Assembly: GCA_964582545.1 (NCBI GenBank) | Contig: CAZOSB010000004.1 | Span: 48,775-112,774 of the forward strand | Reading direction: 5' to 3' | Source of the DNA: JAVVUJ01 sp964582545 | Lineage (GTDB): Bacteria > Bacillota > Clostridia > Peptostreptococcales > Anaerovoracaceae | DNA: 64,000 bases | In this document: positions 62,651-64,000 of the stretch, piece by piece | Layout: each line of letters starts with the position of its first letter | Numbering within the stretch: the first letter of the stretch is position 1 | The notes under the pieces: generated by a model | Database searches by the model: none | The model's input: the letters and a program-made list of their open reading frames with translations, nothing else | Told to the model about the DNA's origin: nothing | Translations under genes and position numbers: made by a program

Positions 62651-63999
62651 ATTCTTACTCCTATCTGATGGTATTCAAAACCAATTTCGTTTATTGCCTC
62701 TTTATCATATTGATTTCTTCCATCAAATATAATTGTTTTGTTCATCAATTTTTTCATTTCATAGAAATCAGGGCTTCTAAACTCTTTCCATTCCGTAATC
62801 ATTATCATAGCATCTACATCTTTAATAGCATCATATTTTGAATCAAAATATGAAATATTTTTTAAGTCTTTTAGGTAGATCTCTTTTGCTTCATTCGTTG
62901 CTTTTGGATCATAAGCTTTAATTCGTGCACCCCTTTTAATAAGTTCATTAATAATGGTAATTGCTGGAGCCTCCCTCATATCATCTGTATCGGGCTTAAA
63001 CGAAAGACCCCAAATTCCGAAAGTAATGCCATCTAGGGCTTCTCCAAATCTCCCTATAATCATTTCTACCAATTTATACTTCTGTTTATTATTTACAGCT
63101 TCCACCGACTGTAATATCTGGGGTTCATATCCATTTGCGAGACCTGTTTGAATAAGCGCTTTTACATCTTTTGGAAAGCAACTGCCCCCATATCCACATC
63201 CAGCATAAATAAAATGATATCCGATCCTCTGGTCGCTCCCAATACCAAGCCTTACCTTATTGATGTCTGCCCCTACACTTTCGCAAATGTTTGCCATTTC
63301 ATTCATAAATGAAATTTTCGTTGCAAGCATAGAGTTAGCCACATATTTAGTCATCTCTGCACTTTTTATATCCATAGTGATAAAGTTTTCTGTATTTCTA
63401 ATAAAAGGCATATATAATTCTCTTACTATCTTTAATGCTTTTTCATTATCCGTACCGATTACTACTCTATCTGGTCTCATACAATCGCCAATGGCAGACC
63501 CTTCTTTCAAAAATTCCGGATTTGAAATAACATCAAAAGTTAGATTTTCATTTAGATCATTTTTCGATTCAGAAATCCTAATATTTATTTGTTTTTTTAT
63601 TTCAGCTGCCACTTTTTCTGCAGTTCCAACCGGTACAGTAGACTTATCTATCACATACATATGATGCATCATATACCGCCCTATCTCACTTGCCACATTT
63701 AGCACCTGTGTCAAATCCGCGCTTCCATCCTCCCCGGGAGGTGTACCTACAGCAATAAAAACAATATCGGATTTGCTTATCGCTGCTTTGATGTCTGTTG
63801 TAAAACTAAGTCTTTTCTCAGTATAGTTTGATAACATCATATTTTCTAGACCCGGCTCATAGATAGGAATCTCTAGCCTGTTCAATTGATCGATTTTATT
63901 CTGATCCACATCTACGCAGCAAACATCGTTACCCATTTCTGCAAAACAAACACCTGTCACCAAGCCTACATAACCTGTTCCAATGATTGAAATTTTCAT
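62647..63999 (-). CDS. ugd: UDP-glucose 6-dehydrogenase, 450 residues
   Basis: Oxidises UDP-glucose to UDP-glucuronate with two NAD. N-terminal GTGYVGLVTGVCFAEMGN at residues 7-24, central EMTKYVANSMLATKISFMNE near 210, catalytic Cys in YGGSCFPKD near 265 and FGIWGLSFKPDTDDMREAP near 320. The first Met is 1 base from the window end, and its sequence matches the usual start of the family, so the gene is complete. First visible gene of the glycan operon. Confidence 0.97.
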   Translation of the reverse strand: MKISIIGTGYVGLVTGVCFAEMGNDVCCVDVDQNKIDQLNRLEIPIYEPGLENMMLSNYTEKRLSFTTDIKAAISKSDIVFIAVGTPPGEDGSADLTQVLNVASEIGRYMMHHMYVIDKSTVPVGTAEKVAAEIKKQINIRISESKNDLNENLTFDVISNPEFLKEGSAIGDCMRPDRVVIGTDNEKALKIVRELYMPFIRNTENFITMDIKSAEMTKYVANSMLATKISFMNEMANICESVGADINKVRLGIGSDQRIGYHFIYAGCGYGGSCFPKDVKALIQTGLANGYEPQILQSVEAVNNKQKYKLVEMIIGRFGEALDGITFGIWGLSFKPDTDDMREAPAITIINELIKRGARIKAYDPKATNEAKEIYLKDLKNISYFDSKYDAIKDVDAMIMITEWKEFRSPDFYEMKKLMNKTIIFDGRNQYDKEAINEIGFEYHQIGVRI

Positions 64000-64000
64000 C

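Overview
The window looks like a chromosomal segment of a low-GC, strictly anaerobic member of the Clostridia. The bases for this are the AT-rich intergenic DNA, strong AGGAGG ribosome-binding sites, a HrcA-type CIRCE operator, a selenium-dependent molybdenum-hydroxylase gene set, paired sodium symporters, NhaC, a PucR regulator, and a Gram-positive rpmE-prmC-DUF1385-rho block. I cannot name the species. Almost everything is on the minus strand.

Layout. (1) 1-15.4 kb is a molybdenum hydroxylase island. It holds the 5' part of a xanthine dehydrogenase-type Mo subunit, a tandem winged-helix regulator, a sodium:solute symporter, an MFS carrier and an FMN alpha-hydroxy-acid enzyme. A plus-strand block follows: mocA, a KdpD/KdpE-like two-component pair and yqeC. 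A minus-strand block completes it: a MoeA/CinA-fold molybdopterin-binding protein, xdhC, modC, modB, modA and a Crp/Fnr regulator. Together these can import molybdate, build and modify Mo cofactor (yqeC implies the selenium-dependent type), fill the hydroxylase and import its substrates. (2) 15.5-26.4 kb holds tRNA-Ala(GGC), two overlapping sodium:solute symporters behind a small excisionase-type HTH gene, htpG with CIRCE, nhaC, an amidohydrolase, a pucR-type regulator and a 52-residue zinc-ribbon gene. (3) 26.8-41.8 kb is housekeeping: rplM-rpsI, a MacB-like ABC export triad, tyrS, upp, rpiB, tsaC/sua5, prfA, rpmE, prmC, DUF1385, rho and an LCP-family cell wall gene. (4) 42.1-48.1 kb has hbd, pgi, a pglF-type sugar dehydratase and an unrecognised 474-residue gene. 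(5) 48.2-53.7 kb is accessory DNA: a small secreted protein behind a strongly structured leader, an XRE / ECF sigma / membrane-anchored partner operon, a copper-amine-oxidase-N domain protein, and about 1.4 kb of very AT-rich DNA without genes. (6) 53.7-64 kb is a surface-glycan locus: O-antigen-ligase-like protein, pglE/pglD/pglC homologues (with pglF, the UDP-diacetylbacillosamine route and its phosphoglycosyltransferase), a MurJ/Wzx-like flippase, a glycosyltransferase, UDP-xylose synthase and UDP-glucose dehydrogenase.

The most notable non-coding signals are: a pair of promoters (5383-5446 and 6636-6699) sharing the same 11-bp direct-repeat operator at identical distance from -35, probably a response-regulator regulon; a 12-bp palindrome over the mocA -10; a dispersed intergenic repeat of about 102 bp with several hairpins (46453-46554 and 53352-53453, about 90% identical, with diverged relatives near 26.7 kb and 55.9 kb) that tends to lie next to transcription terminators; and the nested hairpin leader at 48373-48411. 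All functional statements rest on motif and family recognition by eye; no database search was run.
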